This document shows positions 1 through 8,699 of a stretch of DNA of 64,000 bases, in pieces. The translations under genes were made by a program, and so were the position numbers. Source of the stretch: JAFDZV01 sp964455525 (GTDB taxonomy: Bacteria; Bacteroidota; Ignavibacteria; OLB7); the NCBI GenBank assembly GCA_964455525.1, contig CAYVWR010000010.1, positions 62,001-126,000 on the forward strand, in the 5' to 3' direction. Below the pieces are notes generated by a model. That model did not search any database. It was not told the origin of the DNA and saw only the letters and a program-made list of their open reading frames with translations. The first letter of the stretch is position 1. Every line of letters starts with the position of its first letter.

Positions 1-482
1 CGATGGAAGCTTCAGCATAGTGACGCACAAGGCAGACGGGAATGGCATGATAACGGTACTTTTTACAACTTTCGGATTCTATGGCCCGAATATGTATCTC
101 TGAACAGATATATCGGCATAGCCAGACAATGGACAGCGGCACATGGAATGCCGACATAAGCAGCTAGACAGCCCATCCATCTGGCTCCGCTGCGGAATGA
201 ATCATATTTCCGTGTTACTTTCAGTTTCTCATGCAGTCGTAACTCTTATGCTTACGGCATGCAGAACACCAGAGCGGCTTCGGAACCGTTCCATGCATCC
301 CTCTGACAGGCAGGTGCAAGCCTGATCCTGCGTCGCACCCCTCTGGATATCAGGCAATCGCTCCTATAGTCGACGCACGAACGCGACCAGGAGGGAGGCA
401 ATCCGGGATGATTCTTCGAGCTGCCAACTGTGGTTACCGCAGGACCGTAAGCATACCCATACATACCCAGCAGGAATACACC
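1..482. other. Non-coding leader of the window
   Basis: No supported complete gene. Two frames stay open from base 1 on the plus strand, one to a stop near 97 and one to a stop near 159, so the tail of a gene lying left of the window is possible. Neither has a recognisable motif and I cannot choose between them. The segment just before 483 carries the leader of the DUF4397 gene, with a CAGGA-like ribosome binding site at about 470. Confidence 0.4.
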
Positions 483-2762
483 ATGCAGCATTCGTCTAGT
501 GTACGAGCATTGCTAGCAGCATTCGTCATGTTCTTCATGCCGTGGTTGCTTCATGCACAGCAGGCTCAGATACGAGCAATCCATCTTGCACCTGGGGCTT
601 CGGACCTTGATGTATTTGTCGCCAGCGACACCGCGTCATTTTATGGGCTTGGCTATGGCAACGCCTCGGCCGTCTCGACGCTTCAACCGGGCTTGGTTCG
701 TGTGCGGGTCACCGAGCACAACGTGCCCACCCCGGTCCTGTACGACCAGAATATCGCGCTGGAAGCAAACCGGCGGAAGATCCTCCTGGTCTTCGGAACC
801 TCGGACGCCGTCGATGTACAGGCGCTCAATCTGCCCACCAATGCCCCTGCGATCCCGGCAGATTCGGCCGCCATTCGTTTTGTACAGGGTTCCCCGGATC
901 TCAGCGCTGTTGACATCAAGATCAGGGATGCGTATGGGAACCTGAGCACACTGAACGGGGTTGCCTTCAAGGCCAACACCATGTTCAAATCGATTGCAAA
1001 GGGGGCGGCCGATATCGAGGTCTATGATGCCGGCACCAGCGTGCGGCTGCTCAAGGTGCGCCACGACTTCGCTGCATCCACACGTAGCACGCTCTTTGTC
1101 ACGGGCCTGGCAACAAGCACCGCAGGAATCAGGCTTCAGGTTCTGAACGAACAATCGCTCAGCGCCCAGCAGCCGATCCGCGTGGTTCAGGCCCCCACCG
1201 CAGGCCTCCGTGCCGTACATATCGTTCCGGGAGCGCCGGCTGTCGATATCTACAATGGCACCACTCTGGCTATCAGCAATCTTGCCTATCGTGATGCCTC
1301 GGCGATCCTCTCGGCTCCGAACGGCACATATATGCTTGGCGCCACCGTCACAGGCACACCGATCAGCCAGGCGCTTATCGAAATGGAACTGAATCTGCAC
1401 GAGGACAGCATCTATACGGCGCTGGCGGTCGGCGATCTCGTCGGCACCCCACCGGCAGCGATGGTGCTCGCCCGCCCTGCACTCATGGGCGTCTCGACCG
1501 ACTCGGTCATGATACGCGTGGTGCACAGCGCCCCGGCAACCGGCACGGTCAATATCATGGTGGAGCATGGGAGCACACTGCTCCCTCTTACGAATATGGT
1601 GTTCAGGAGCGCCACACCGTACTTCACGATCCCGGCAGGCGATATCAAGGTCATGGTGGACGAGGCAGGCTTTGAGCCGTTTTATGTGGCCACGGGAACT
1701 ATCGAAGGCGGATCGATCGTTACGCTGTTCACGACCGGCTCCGACAATGATTTCGGCATGAACATGCTGACCGACAATCTCACCTCGGAGCAGAAGCCGA
1801 TGCCGATGCTTACCCCGGTGGCAGTGGCAAAGGGTGGGCTACGCGCAGTGCACGTTGTAGCGGACGCCCCACCAGTGGATATCTTCCTGGACAATGCGGG
1901 AGACACCCCGCTTACGCTTGCATTCCGTCAGGCCAGCTTTGCCACTACAGTCAACGCAGGGACAAAGAACGTGAAGATAGCGGCAGCAGGCACCGGCATC
2001 GCCGCGGCGCTCGTCAGCCGTGATATAGAGATCCCGAGCGATACCCTTCTTACGGCATATGCCGTCGGTTCAGTGGCAGCGGGATCGCTTGAGGTAATTA
2101 TGCTGACAACCGCACAGGACGATCGCCCCCAGCAGGGACAGGGCCAGATGGCCGTTCGCTTCCTGCATGCAGCACCGGATGCCGGTCCTGTCGATATCGA
2201 GCTTACCTCTGCCGGCGGCCAGCCGCAGCGTTATAATGGCATCACATTCAAGGCAAACACTCCGTATGCGATAGTCCAGGCGGGCACAGCAACGGTAAAG
2301 GTCTTTGCCGCAGGCTCGCAGACACCTCTTCTGTCGGTGCAGGGCGCGCTCGAAGCCGACGCAAACGTGACAGCGATCATCAACGGCCTGACCATCTTGA
2401 ACAACCTCGGGGTCAATCTTCTCACTGATACCAAGGACGATGAGCAGAAGCCGATGATACTCCTGTCGCCGACCGCATCGGTGCGCAACTGGAACGCCCT
2501 GAGCGCCTTTGCGATCGCTCCGAACCCCTCGCATGGCAGCACGCAGATATCCTATACGCTGCCCCGTCCGGGAACGGTTCGCCTTGCGATCTACAGCCAG
2601 CTCGGCGAACTTGTGGCACTCTCCGAAACAGGTGCCCGCGATGCGGGTTCCTATACGATGATCCTTTCCACGGCGATGCTCCCGGCAGGTGTCTATAATG
2701 CCGTGCTCAGCGGTAACGATGGCGTAGCCATTGGAACCGAGAAGTTGGTGGTAGTGAAATAA
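483..2762 (+). CDS. DUF4397-repeat surface protein with T9SS C-terminal sorting domain
   Basis: Predicted secreted, cell-surface protein of 759 aa. The start at 483 is chosen over an upstream in-frame ATG at 408 because it gives a clean Sec signal peptide (about residues 1-26, ending LLHAQ) and has a CAGGA-type ribosome binding site about 6 nt upstream. The mature part is built from about six DUF4397-type modules, each opening with a motif like LRAVHIVPGAPAVDIY (also IRAIHLAPGASDLDVF and VRFLHAAPDAGPVDIE). The last ~85 residues look like a type IX secretion sorting domain: an APNPS start, a strand-rich middle, an LPAGVY motif and a TEKLVVVK end. DUF4397 proteins are extracellular and poorly understood, sometimes described as adhesin-like, so no activity is assigned. 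A GC-rich hairpin follows at 2792-2819. A second protein of the same architecture lies at 52180-53865. Confidence 0.85.
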   Translation: MQHSSSVRALLAAFVMFFMPWLLHAQQAQIRAIHLAPGASDLDVFVASDTASFYGLGYGNASAVSTLQPGLVRVRVTEHNVPTPVLYDQNIALEANRRKILLVFGTSDAVDVQALNLPTNAPAIPADSAAIRFVQGSPDLSAVDIKIRDAYGNLSTLNGVAFKANTMFKSIAKGAADIEVYDAGTSVRLLKVRHDFAASTRSTLFVTGLATSTAGIRLQVLNEQSLSAQQPIRVVQAPTAGLRAVHIVPGAPAVDIYNGTTLAISNLAYRDASAILSAPNGTYMLGATVTGTPISQALIEMELNLHEDSIYTALAVGDLVGTPPAAMVLARPALMGVSTDSVMIRVVHSAPATGTVNIMVEHGSTLLPLTNMVFRSATPYFTIPAGDIKVMVDEAGFEPFYVATGTIEGGSIVTLFTTGSDNDFGMNMLTDNLTSEQKPMPMLTPVAVAKGGLRAVHVVADAPPVDIFLDNAGDTPLTLAFRQASFATTVNAGTKNVKIAAAGTGIAAALVSRDIEIPSDTLLTAYAVGSVAAGSLEVIMLTTAQDDRPQQGQGQMAVRFLHAAPDAGPVDIELTSAGGQPQRYNGITFKANTPYAIVQAGTATVKVFAAGSQTPLLSVQGALEADANVTAIINGLTILNNLGVNLLTDTKDDEQKPMILLSPTASVRNWNALSAFAIAPNPSHGSTQISYTLPRPGTVRLAIYSQLGELVALSETGARDAGSYTMILSTAMLPAGVYNAVLSGNDGVAIGTEKLVVVK

Positions 2763-2791
2763 TCTATCGTCCGAACGCTTATGGCGGAAAC

Positions 2792-2819
2792 AGGGGCGGC
2801 TTCTTATGGAGCCGCCCCT
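2792..2819 (+). terminator. Hairpin after the DUF4397 gene
   Basis: A 10-bp perfect stem (AGGGGCGGCT / AGCCGCCCCT) with an 8-nt loop lies 30 nt after the stop and is followed by a moderately T-rich stretch. The AGGGGCG...CGCCCCT design recurs at 5372-5399 and 8341-8372, so it looks like a habitual terminator type in this genome. Confidence 0.6.
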
Positions 2820-3456
2820 AGCCGTTTCTCTCCTCCTGCAATCGTTATCGTTGCATCCGGCACACCCCCTCCTCTCGATGCTACCATCCTAGAAGCGACC
2901 GAACCACCAGATACCAGAATGAAACGGCCGATCACAAAAAACAAGAGGACGGTGGTAGCCATCCTGCCCGCACACAGCAGTGATGCTACCGGGGCAGGGA
3001 CATCGTATCGGAGAATCGGGAAATGTAAGCGCAGCCGATGCGAACAGACGTAGCTCCAGCGATCACGGCCTCACAATCCTGGGCTGCCTGGATTTCACCT
3101 CCGAACATTCTCTATTGTATGGCACGATAAAGACGTTATTCCCGGCTTCAGGGCGGGAGCAAAGGCCCCCGTGGCCCCTCCACGGCTGCCTCCTCTCCTC
3201 ACATTCAAGGGCTGGCTGCCCCGGCAACTCTGTCCGATTTATGGAATATGTCCGGTATCCGAACACAACAGCCGATCAGCAATCCGGCTTTTCGCAAAAA
3301 TTTCGTCTCTTCCCAGTATGGCACACCATTACAGGCGGGATACTCGTGGAAGCAGTGCGGGACACACTGCCTGACAGGTGGAACTGGCTCGACCTCGGTT
3401 ATCCGCAGCTCCATACCGGAGAATCTCTCACTGGACAGATGGCAGGATCTATACTT
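2820..3456. other. Intergenic region without a supported gene
   Basis: About 640 nt between the DUF4397 gene hairpin and the DUF4402 gene. The open frame upstream of 3457 continues back to 2980 but has no motif, no signal peptide and unusual composition, so I treat it as non-coding. No promoter matching TAnnTTTG is visible. Confidence 0.4.
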
Positions 3457-4005
3457 ATGAAGCGCATCGTGTATACATGCCTTGCCCTCCTGGCTCTTGT
3501 AGCCGCCGATAGAAGCGCTCTTGCGCAATCGGCTTCAGTGCTTAGCACCGCGACCATCATCACCCCCATCACTGCGACCGCCATCGCTCCGCTCGCCTTC
3601 GGCTCCATCACAAAGGGGACAACTGCAACCGTCCCGCCAAGCAGCGCAGCCGCTGCCGCAGTCAGCTTCAGCGGCGACGAGGGGGACAACATCTCCATCA
3701 GCCTCCCGCCATCCCTTACCATCTCGACCACTTCCGGCGCTGGGGGAGCATCCATGACGGTCACGATCAACCGATCGGCCCTGCGCGTGCATACCAGCAA
3801 CGCCCAGAGCACCGCAACGGCCCTGAACGCATCGAGCGGCTCGGCAACAACGATCCTGAGCACCGACAACGGGGGGGATGGGGTAGCATCCGACGGCTTG
3901 GGGCAGGCATATCTCTGGATTGGCGGCTCCGTGACACCTGCTGCACAGCAGCAGCGTGGCAGCTACAGCGGCACCTTCACCGTCAGCGCTGCTTACTCCA
4001 ACTAA
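3457..4005 (+). CDS. DUF4402 domain-containing secreted protein
   Basis: A 182-aa protein with a Sec signal peptide (MKRIVYTCLALLALVA... ending ALAQ near residue 26) followed by one DUF4402-like domain. Visible family traits are an early strand TIITPITATAIAPLAFGSI, a small-residue-rich core (VSFSGDEGDNISISLPPS), and a C-terminal repeat-strand pattern ending GSYSGTFTVSAAYSN. Members of this family are exported and structural in appearance, with no known enzymatic activity. The start at 3457 gives a standard signal peptide. An ATG six codons upstream (3439) is also in frame. The gene stands alone between long non-coding stretches. Composition is very Ala/Ser/Thr-rich, as is usual for the family. 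Confidence 0.8.
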   Translation: MKRIVYTCLALLALVAADRSALAQSASVLSTATIITPITATAIAPLAFGSITKGTTATVPPSSAAAAAVSFSGDEGDNISISLPPSLTISTTSGAGGASMTVTINRSALRVHTSNAQSTATALNASSGSATTILSTDNGGDGVASDGLGQAYLWIGGSVTPAAQQQRGSYSGTFTVSAAYSN

Positions 4006-4165
4006 CTCCAGGAATCGCCCACGCCGCAGAAAAGACGCTTGACTCCCTGCATATCTCGGCATCGACTCGAATCTGGGCACGGTTTGGACTCCCGTAGACC
4101 AGTAGCCGCCGAGAGATCTTCTCCGTCAGGGGTATGGTGAAGATGCCGGGAATCATACGCATGGA

Positions 4166-4198
4166 CAGGCCCACTTTGCCGATTGCAGAGTGGGCCTG
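4166..4198 (+). terminator. Hairpin downstream of the DUF4402 gene
   Basis: A 10-bp stem CAGGCCCACT / AGTGGGCCTG with a 13-nt loop, followed by CCATTTA. It lies 160 nt past the stop and has no strong T tract, so its role as a terminator is uncertain. Confidence 0.4.
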
Positions 4199-4309
4199 CC
4201 ATTTACACATCCGATACCATTGTTGATACAAGCGACCAGCAGATCACAAGAAGGGGCGAAACAACTGGCATCCGCATATCGAGGGCACGGATCGGATCAT
4301 CCGGCACAC

Positions 4310-4564
4310 TCAGAGCCGTTCAACGATCACACGATACCTCTGGCCGATCTTCGCTCTATCATAGAGAGTCTTTCCGGCATAGTTCTCCATCGTCTGATCG
4401 GCAAGCACTTCGGCAAGGAACGCAATCGCAGGCTCACCATCCAGACGGCCCTTCTCATCCAATGTCCGTGTGATAGAATTGCTCAACTGCCCACGTTCGT
4501 CGAACAACGGCTCATCCATGATGAGCCGATCTCTACCATCAAGATTATTTCCGTATTGCTGCAT
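4310..4564 (-). CDS. Small hypothetical protein (84 aa)
   Basis: Not recognised. The frame encodes a hydrophilic, soluble-looking protein starting MQQYGNNLDGRDRLIMDEPL and ending GQRYRVIVERL, with a predicted helix-rich middle. A GGGAG ribosome binding site lies about 8 nt before the ATG at 4564, better placed than for the longer in-frame starts at 4582 and 4663. No signal peptide, membrane segment or cysteine motif is visible. It stands alone and is transcribed towards the DUF4402 gene. The residue mix (D/E/R balanced, few Cys/Trp) is protein-like, whereas the overlapping plus-strand frame at 4190-4615 is not. It could still be a chance frame. Confidence 0.45.
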   Translation of the reverse strand: MQQYGNNLDGRDRLIMDEPLFDERGQLSNSITRTLDEKGRLDGEPAIAFLAEVLADQTMENYAGKTLYDRAKIGQRYRVIVERL

Positions 4565-5371
4565 TGTCGCATCTCCCGGCATCAGGTGAATGGGGATGTG
4601 CTTCTGTCGGCATAACCATGCATCGAACAGAGCACCCTCAACGAATGTAACTATGAATATCATCGCAATGAACGGACCAATCCCACGTTCACGGCTCCTC
4701 TAGCATAGGGCCGCCGAACATGGCCACAGCCCGCAGAGGAAAAAATCAGTCCGTCCCATGGAACCGACCGTCGTGATGCTGGCATCATGCCCCTTCGCCC
4801 TCCATCTATCGCCCGCCTGCCCAGTCCAACCGGCGCCAGCAGCATCCGCAGAACATCCCGAACAAAATATTCTTAGACAGGGCTGTTGTACAACGATCCA
4901 GGATTCACCATTTTTGCCCCGTCCACTACGGACTTGTATGCCACCTCTCTTGTTGTAGGTCCATTCGACAGAGCTACTGAAGCCATACATCGCGCAGTGA
5001 GCAAGGTTCATCTATCAGCTCCGACGACGGTCGGCAGCACGATGTTCCAGAGTGCTCAGGCAACCAGGATCGCATGTGGAAGATAACCGGTCGAGCCCGG
5101 GTATCGGATATTCTGCTGCTTCCCGGATGATGATGCGGCATGATGCCGATCTTCAGACATCCCTATATCCCATCCCTCCCCTCTCTTTTCAGCAGCGGGC
5201 ATTTCCATGCCTGGCATTTGGCATCAGCATACAGCACCGCAAGCCTGCAGGCGTTCCCGGACAGATCGGCTTCGGAGCGCTATCACTACTGGCCTACAGA
5301 GGCGATCGGTACCCTCGAGCTGGCAAGGAACCGTCCCTGTTCCTTGCCATGGACAACGATCGGCCTCGACA

Positions 5372-5399
5372 AGGGGCGCCCCTGACGGGGCGCCCTTTC
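5372..5399. terminator. Strong GC-rich hairpin
   Basis: A 12-bp stem closed by a TGAC tetraloop (core GGCGCCCC-TGAC-GGGGCGCC, with A-T pairs at the base), followed by TTTC on the plus strand. No gene directly precedes it on either strand, so what it terminates is unknown. It could end an unannotated transcript. Confidence 0.45.
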
Positions 5400-5733
5400 A
5401 TACTGCAAAGCTCTTCCGGGAGAATGTTGGCAGGATCGGCAAACAATGGCCATAACGCCATACGATCATCCCGGTGGACATTATACGATTGATGATACCG
5501 TGACATTTCATCACGGCGATAATTAAACTTTTTCACGATTTATTATGTGGCGTAGCATGTTCGATTTTCGGACACTATAAATATGGGCTTTATCGCCGTG
5601 TTAGCAGCCGGTATCGGTTGAAATCGAGGCATGGGAAACCATACAAAGGGGAGCCGGAAGGCTGTATAGCGGTACGATAGTGAAAAGGCGGAAGCTCGGC
5701 CCCACATTTTTTTGTGCCTATTCTCCCTGTCCG

Positions 5734-5765
5734 TACTAACGCTATGGGTAAAACTCACGTTAGTA
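5734..5765. promoter_or_regulatory. Inverted repeat upstream of the one-domain regulatory-like protein
   Basis: Eight-base arms TACTAACG and CGTTAGTA separated by 16 nt, 135 nt before the ATG at 5900. Spacing and AT-rich context would suit a dimeric operator, but no regulator is identified. Confidence 0.3.
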
Positions 5766-5899
5766 AGAAGGTGCCGGATTGACGGCGCCCATATCCATCT
5801 TGAAGTGCGGGCGAGCGCCGGCGGCTGATTATGGTCGACTCTCTGTATCGGGCGCTCTGTACGCATATCCCTTAACCTTAGTTCACGAGGAAGCGACTC

Positions 5900-6226
5900 A
5901 TGAAGAAGACACCCTGGATCCCATTCGCTATTGTTCTGCTAGGAGTGACTCTGGCCTCCTCGGCAAGTGCACAGACTCTCACATTCAGCGGAACTGTCAC
6001 GACGCCGGATGGAAGCAGCAACGAGTATGTCAGCGGGGCCAGCATTGTTGTGAACCCTGGCGACCACACAGCGACAACCGACAGCCTTGGCAAATTCAGC
6101 ATGGAGTTGGAGAGCGGCACCTACACGGTAACGACCTCGGCTCCCGGCTATACAAGCTATACAATGGACCTAAACATGGATCAGTCCAAGCATGTGGTTC
6201 TGAGCCTGGCACCTAACGAGGAGTAG
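5900..6226 (+). CDS. Secreted protein with one carboxypeptidase-regulatory-like domain
   Basis: A 108-aa protein with a Sec signal peptide (MKKTPWIPFAIVLLGVTLAS, cleavage after SASAQ near residue 25) and a single beta-sandwich domain of the carboxypeptidase regulatory-like (CarbopepD_reg/CNA-B-like) kind. Visible features are the opening FSGTVTTPDGSS, the VNPGDHTATTDSLGKFSM turn, the GTYTVTTSAPGY strand and the ending YTMDLNMDQSKHVVLSL. A GAGGAAG ribosome binding site precedes the ATG. These domains usually act as structural or binding modules of exported proteins. The end of the domain is nearly repeated three times in the protein at 7433-8302, so the two are paralogues made of the same unit. 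No T9SS domain or lipobox is seen, so final location (periplasm or outside) is open. Confidence 0.8.
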   Translation: MKKTPWIPFAIVLLGVTLASSASAQTLTFSGTVTTPDGSSNEYVSGASIVVNPGDHTATTDSLGKFSMELESGTYTVTTSAPGYTSYTMDLNMDQSKHVVLSLAPNEE

Positions 6227-7432
6227 AGCCTGGCCACAGTGCTTTGTTCAGGGGAGCCGCATGGCTGCCACGCTCAGCGTTAGGATAAAGAGCGATAATT
6301 CGGCTGCTCCATAGGGCAGCGATACAGCGAACGTAGCCGTACGCAGGCAGCGATGAATCAGCCGGTGGTATTGGCCTGGTCTGGCGCTCCGGCAGCATGA
6401 TAGGGCCACACGACTACGGACGTATGATGGATGCATCGGCGCGTGTAAAAACGCTGCAATTAGGAGAACGCCCGGCATTCCCGGGCGTTTTTTTTTGCGT
6501 AGCCCCTTCAGATGCAATAAATGTTTATTAAACGGGTCGCAGACCATTGCATAAACTATCCGGTTGTTGCATTATTGTACTTCGTGTAAACAGCACGGCT
6601 CCACCTAATACCTTGGTCCAACTCGGTTGACAGCACCGTTAGTAGCAACAATGCTGTAGGTCCTACCTCCACCTGGAGGGCAGCTCGAATCAGAACGTAT
6701 GGAATCTCCCGCTTGCGGTAGATGGTTCCTGGCGATCGAAACGAATTGTGATCCGGTTCATTTGAACCGAGGTAGGCGAGTACTGAGACCGGGTAACGCG
6801 CATCCCCCGCCTCCTCCCCCCCCAAGCAGATGTAGCGCAGCAAATTGGTTTTGGTGTGCCGTAGCACCCCTTGTTCTTTGACAGGACACCCCTTTTAGGG
6901 GGAGAAGCCGCTTGGCCCATACGGCAGGCCCGCGGCAGCAGGAACGGAATCTTCTGATTGATGACGGAATGGACAAAACGACAAGGATACACCGCTCGAA
7001 TGGTACCGCGCTCCTGACAGCGAATTGGCCTGCGAATTGTCATCTCTTTCATCTGGTTGGAACTTCGTAAGCTGATCGAAGGCTATAGGCCCCCGACTGA
7101 TCGGATGACTGGACATCATCGGATCAACCTTCTATCAGACGCTGTCTTCCTTTCTTCTCATTACCCTGCATTATGTAAAGCCGGAATGCCGGAGACAACG
7201 TGCTTTTCAGCGGGTTACCCAACCTCCTGGTAGAAGCTCGCGCTTTACACCTATGCAATGATGACACGTAACAGGAAGCAGTCAGCATGGGGCACTCCAT
7301 CGTTTCGGGCTGGTGGCCCGGTACATAGGGGAGCATTCGGACCGAAATCAATCAACACGTGCGGAATGTCGAATTGGACCTTCAGACAGCTGCGCGGCAT
7401 ATCGCATCATTATAACAAACTGGACGAGCATT
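6227..7432. other. Intergenic region (1.2 kb) between two paralogous secreted-protein genes
   Basis: No supported gene. It contains one textbook intrinsic terminator at 6467-6496 and, near 6800-6830, a C-rich run. The segment after 7130 is the likely leader of the three-domain gene. No TAnnTTTG box was found. Confidence 0.45.
6467..6496 (+). terminator. Rho-independent terminator
   Basis: A 9-bp stem AACGCCCGG / CCGGGCGTT with a 5-nt loop, whose 3' arm runs into a 9-T tract (6488-6496). This is the best canonical terminator in the window. It lies 240 nt after the stop of the 5900-6226 gene, implying either a long 3' UTR or a separate short transcript ending here. Confidence 0.85.
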
Positions 7433-8302
7433 ATGAAAAGGACCCACTGGATTTGGCTGGTTATGGCATGTATATGCCTGTGCGGATCGACAACTCTCAA
7501 GGCCTTCACCCTTACCGGCACGGTTACCGACCCTGACGGTCTCAGCACCGGACGCGTTCCGGGCGCTGACATCCTGGTCAATCCGGGTGGCATCACTGCC
7601 GTTACCGATGCACAGGGTAACTTCTCTATCAGCGGCCTTGATGCTGGCGTCTACCAGCTTACCGTTAGCAAGACCGGTTTTCTTGGCTACACCATGGACC
7701 TGAACATGCCGAGCGATGACAAGCACATCGTTCTCAGCATCGAGTATGATGAGTCCGAGCAGCCGGTCCCGTATAACTTTACCGTTATCGTCAACTCGCC
7801 GGATGGCGCGGGCGCCCTCCTCCTTGAGGGGGCACTTGTGGAGATCAACGAGCTTGGTGTTTCTGGCACCACCGATGCCGATGGTCGTGTCGTCTTCAAT
7901 ATCGCCGGTGGCAATTACACCGTAACGACCTCGATGGCTGGCTATACCAACTACACCATGGATCTGGTTCTCGACACGGACAAGCAGGTTGTTCACTCCT
8001 TGGCTCCGATCGAGGGAGAGCCTGAGCAGTCGCCGGCTCCGATCACCTACGCCCTTGTTGGCAAGGTCACCGATCCTGACGGCTTCAGCAACACCGGTAT
8101 CCCGGGCGTGATCCTGACGGCCGAGCCGGGCGGATATGTCGTGACGACCGATGCCAATGGTGACTTCGCGTTCCCGACTCTTCCGGGTGGTATGTACAGC
8201 CTCTCGCTTACCAAGCCAGGCTTCAGCGCTCCGACCATGGATCTCCGTATGGATGGAGACAAGCGCGTTGTGCTCAGCATGGTTCCAGGCGAGATGGAAT
8301 AA
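7433..8302 (+). CDS. Secreted protein with three tandem carboxypeptidase-regulatory-like domains
   Basis: A 289-aa protein. The ATG at 7433 has a GGACGAG ribosome binding site and begins a signal peptide (MKRTHWIWLVMACICLCGST...), so the longer frame back to 7313 is rejected. Three beta-sandwich units follow, about residues 24-105, 108-195 and 200-289. Each runs from a GTVTDPDG-type opening through a TTDA(N/D)G turn to a terminal motif of the form TMDL-x-(M/L)-x(2-3)-DK-x-(V/I)V-x-S. The closings are GYTMDLNMPSDDKHIVLS, NYTMDLVLDTDKQVVHSL and PTMDLRMDGDKRVVLSM. The single-domain protein at 5900-6226 ends in the same motif, so unit duplication is the likely origin. The cysteines near the signal peptide (ACICLCGS) do not make a convincing lipobox. 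Exported structural or binding role inferred, no catalytic residues seen. Confidence 0.8.
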   Translation: MKRTHWIWLVMACICLCGSTTLKAFTLTGTVTDPDGLSTGRVPGADILVNPGGITAVTDAQGNFSISGLDAGVYQLTVSKTGFLGYTMDLNMPSDDKHIVLSIEYDESEQPVPYNFTVIVNSPDGAGALLLEGALVEINELGVSGTTDADGRVVFNIAGGNYTVTTSMAGYTNYTMDLVLDTDKQVVHSLAPIEGEPEQSPAPITYALVGKVTDPDGFSNTGIPGVILTAEPGGYVVTTDANGDFAFPTLPGGMYSLSLTKPGFSAPTMDLRMDGDKRVVLSMVPGEME

Positions 8303-8699
8303 CGTCGTAACGGTGTTATAACCGTATCGGATAAACCTGAAGGGGCGCTCTGCCGAAATGCGGAGCGCCCCTTCTTTATACCCCCATCAGGGACCGATAC
8401 AGACAGACACCAGGGAAGATGCAAGCCGGATGGTGCGTATATATCGTATCCGCCTCCCCTGCGCGATTCCCCTGGTTGCGTTCTGCCGACATAGTCCCTC
8501 CGCACGCAGATCGCCCGTTGAATCAGAGCATCATACGGCATTGCATCCGAGAGGCGAGCATCCGGGGGCACACCGCTGCCCAGCAACGGCCATACAACGA
8601 TCAGGGAGCGATCGGCATCCTTCTATGCCAATCCGCTCCCCGAATAATCATCGCCTCAGGAAGAAGCGACCATATCTGCAAACGATCGCCCTGCTCTGC
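8303..8699. other. Convergent intergenic region
   Basis: Lies between the three-domain gene (plus) and the T9SS protein gene (minus). Besides the hairpin at 8341-8372 it contains an imperfect hairpin at about 8604-8640 (outer arms GGGAGCG / CGCTCCC, inner arms GGCAT / ATGCC), possibly part of the 3' end of the minus-strand transcript. No gene supported. Confidence 0.4.
8341..8372 (+). terminator. Terminator of the three-domain gene
   Basis: A 10-bp perfect stem AGGGGCGCTC / GAGCGCCCCT with a 12-nt loop, 38 nt after the stop, followed by TCTTTATA. Same AGGGGCG design as the hairpin at 2792-2819. Confidence 0.65.

Larger units (their letters stand above)
4565..5899. other. Long intergenic region (1.3 kb) with hairpins, no supported gene
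   Basis: All frames here lack a ribosome binding site, motif or protein-like composition. It contains a strong GC hairpin at 5372-5399 and an inverted repeat TACTAACG...CGTTAGTA at 5734-5765 upstream of the next gene. The stretch 5440-5720 is noticeably AT-richer than the surroundings, as expected for a promoter region, but I see no exact TAnnTTTG box. Confidence 0.45.

Noticed and set aside
1..159. Tail of a gene entering from the left
   Set aside because: Two different frames stay open and neither shows a recognisable C-terminus; kept only as a possibility in the leader entry.
4190..4615. 141-aa plus-strand frame overlapping the 84-aa minus-strand ORF
   Set aside because: The minus-strand frame has a better ribosome binding site and composition; the plus frame looks like its shadow.
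5052..5492. 146-aa plus-strand frame
   Set aside because: No start context, no motif, overlaps a strong hairpin (5372-5399).
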